Part shown: positions 63,701 to 64,000 of the stretch, piece after piece
Layout: every line of letters begins with the position of its first letter
How positions within the stretch are numbered: the first letter of the stretch is position 1
Assembly: GCF_022835695.1 (NCBI RefSeq)
Contig: NZ_BQUV01000010.1
Span: 124,001 to 188,000, forward strand
Length of the DNA stretch: 64,000 bases
Reading direction: 5' to 3'
Source of the DNA: Bradyrhizobium sp. Ce-3
GTDB taxonomy: Bacteria; Pseudomonadota; Alphaproteobacteria; Rhizobiales; Xanthobacteraceae
Program-made: the position numbers and the translations under genes
The notes under the pieces: generated by a model
Database searches by the model: none
Told to the model about the DNA's origin: nothing
Seen by the model: the letters and a program-made list of their open reading frames with translations, nothing else

Positions 63701-64000
63701 CTACGCCGCGAGCGGCAGCGAAAGGTGAAAAACCGCACCGCCACCGGACTGGTTCTCGGCCCAGATCTGACCGCCGTGCGCCAGCACGATGGTCCGCGCG
63801 ATCGACAGGCCGATGCCCATGCCCTGCTCCTTCGTAGTGAAGAACGGATCAAAAATGTCGTCCAACCGATCCTGAGGAATTCCGGAGCCGGAATCGGAGA
63901 TTGAAATCACGGCCGACGCCGCCCCGTTGACGTCAGTACGGCCGATGATCGTGCGCCCGTAGGGCATCTTGGCCATCGCATCCATGCTGTTGACCACGAG
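63701..64000 (-). CDS. Sensor histidine kinase, C-terminal ATPase part (gene continues beyond the window)
   Basis: The 99 residues seen are the catalytic domain of a histidine kinase: the N box NSMDAM, G1 box DSGSGIP, F box FDPFFTTK and G2 box GMGIGLSIARTIV. The gene reads off the window edge, so the sensor part is not visible. Given the FixJ-like regulator directly after it, a FixL- or NodV-like kinase is plausible, but a PAS or heme domain cannot be checked here. Confidence 0.92.
   Translation of the reverse strand, partial: LVVNSMDAMAKMPYGRTIIGRTDVNGAASAVISISDSGSGIPQDRLDDIFDPFFTTKEQGMGIGLSIARTIVLAHGGQIWAENQSGGGAVFHLSLPLAA

Overview
The window is a 64 kb chromosomal stretch of a high-GC alphaproteobacterium, most likely Bradyrhizobium or a close relative. 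Supporting this are a min operon, an ACC deaminase gene (acdS) with a divergent Lrp-type regulator, IalB-like and DUF3300/DUF2950 proteins, FixJ-type response regulators, perfect FNR/FixK-type boxes, and several dispersed palindromes that look like those scattered through Bradyrhizobium genomes. The genus is inferred from gene content, not from a database match. No rRNA, tRNA, CRISPR array, prophage or intact insertion sequence was seen.

Layout. 1-4.3 kb: end of an unidentified gene, then a translationally coupled operon for a periplasmic molybdenum hydroxylase (triheme cytochrome c, 2Fe-2S subunit, molybdopterin subunit). 4.4-11.4 kb: recQ, an alpha/beta hydrolase, an MFS exporter, a Baeyer-Villiger-type monooxygenase and a metallophosphoesterase. 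11.5-22.6 kb: secreted trypsin-like protease, acdS/acdR, a beta-lactamase-fold hydrolase, a selenium-binding-protein/methanethiol oxidase homologue with a His-containing membrane protein, a LysM protein, a small cytochrome c and a sirtuin. 22.7-24.8 kb: minC-minD-minE plus a coupled unknown gene. 25-35.4 kb: TetR, an orphan pstS with Pho box and terminator, a TctC-LysR-DctA uptake unit, a divergent NicC-like/CMD/lactonase-like aromatic operon, and a secreted phosphodiesterase. 35.4-39 kb: gene remnants beside a dispersed repeat, a GH13 protein lacking its acid/base Glu, and an MFS transporter. 39-47.3 kb: an acyl-CoA catabolic operon with four acyl-CoA dehydrogenases forming two catalytic/non-catalytic pairs, a CoA-ligase alpha protein, a deleted thiolase and a hydroxyacyl-CoA dehydrogenase, preceded by an IclR regulator. 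A 20-bp sequence in the operon promoter recurs exactly upstream of the MFS/GH13 pair.

47.5-61 kb is a cluster joined by four FNR/FixK-type boxes (three perfect, one with one mismatch) in front of: DUF3300-S74/DUF2950/glycine-rich protein; a divergent pair (membrane protein-HlyD and a small protein-PPK2); a large Orn/Lys/Arg decarboxylase; and SulP. It reads as a low-oxygen regulon for polyphosphate/nucleotide balance, acid or polyamine metabolism, anion transport and envelope proteins. The window ends with a receiver-only protein, a FixJ-like regulator and the C-terminal part of a sensor kinase.
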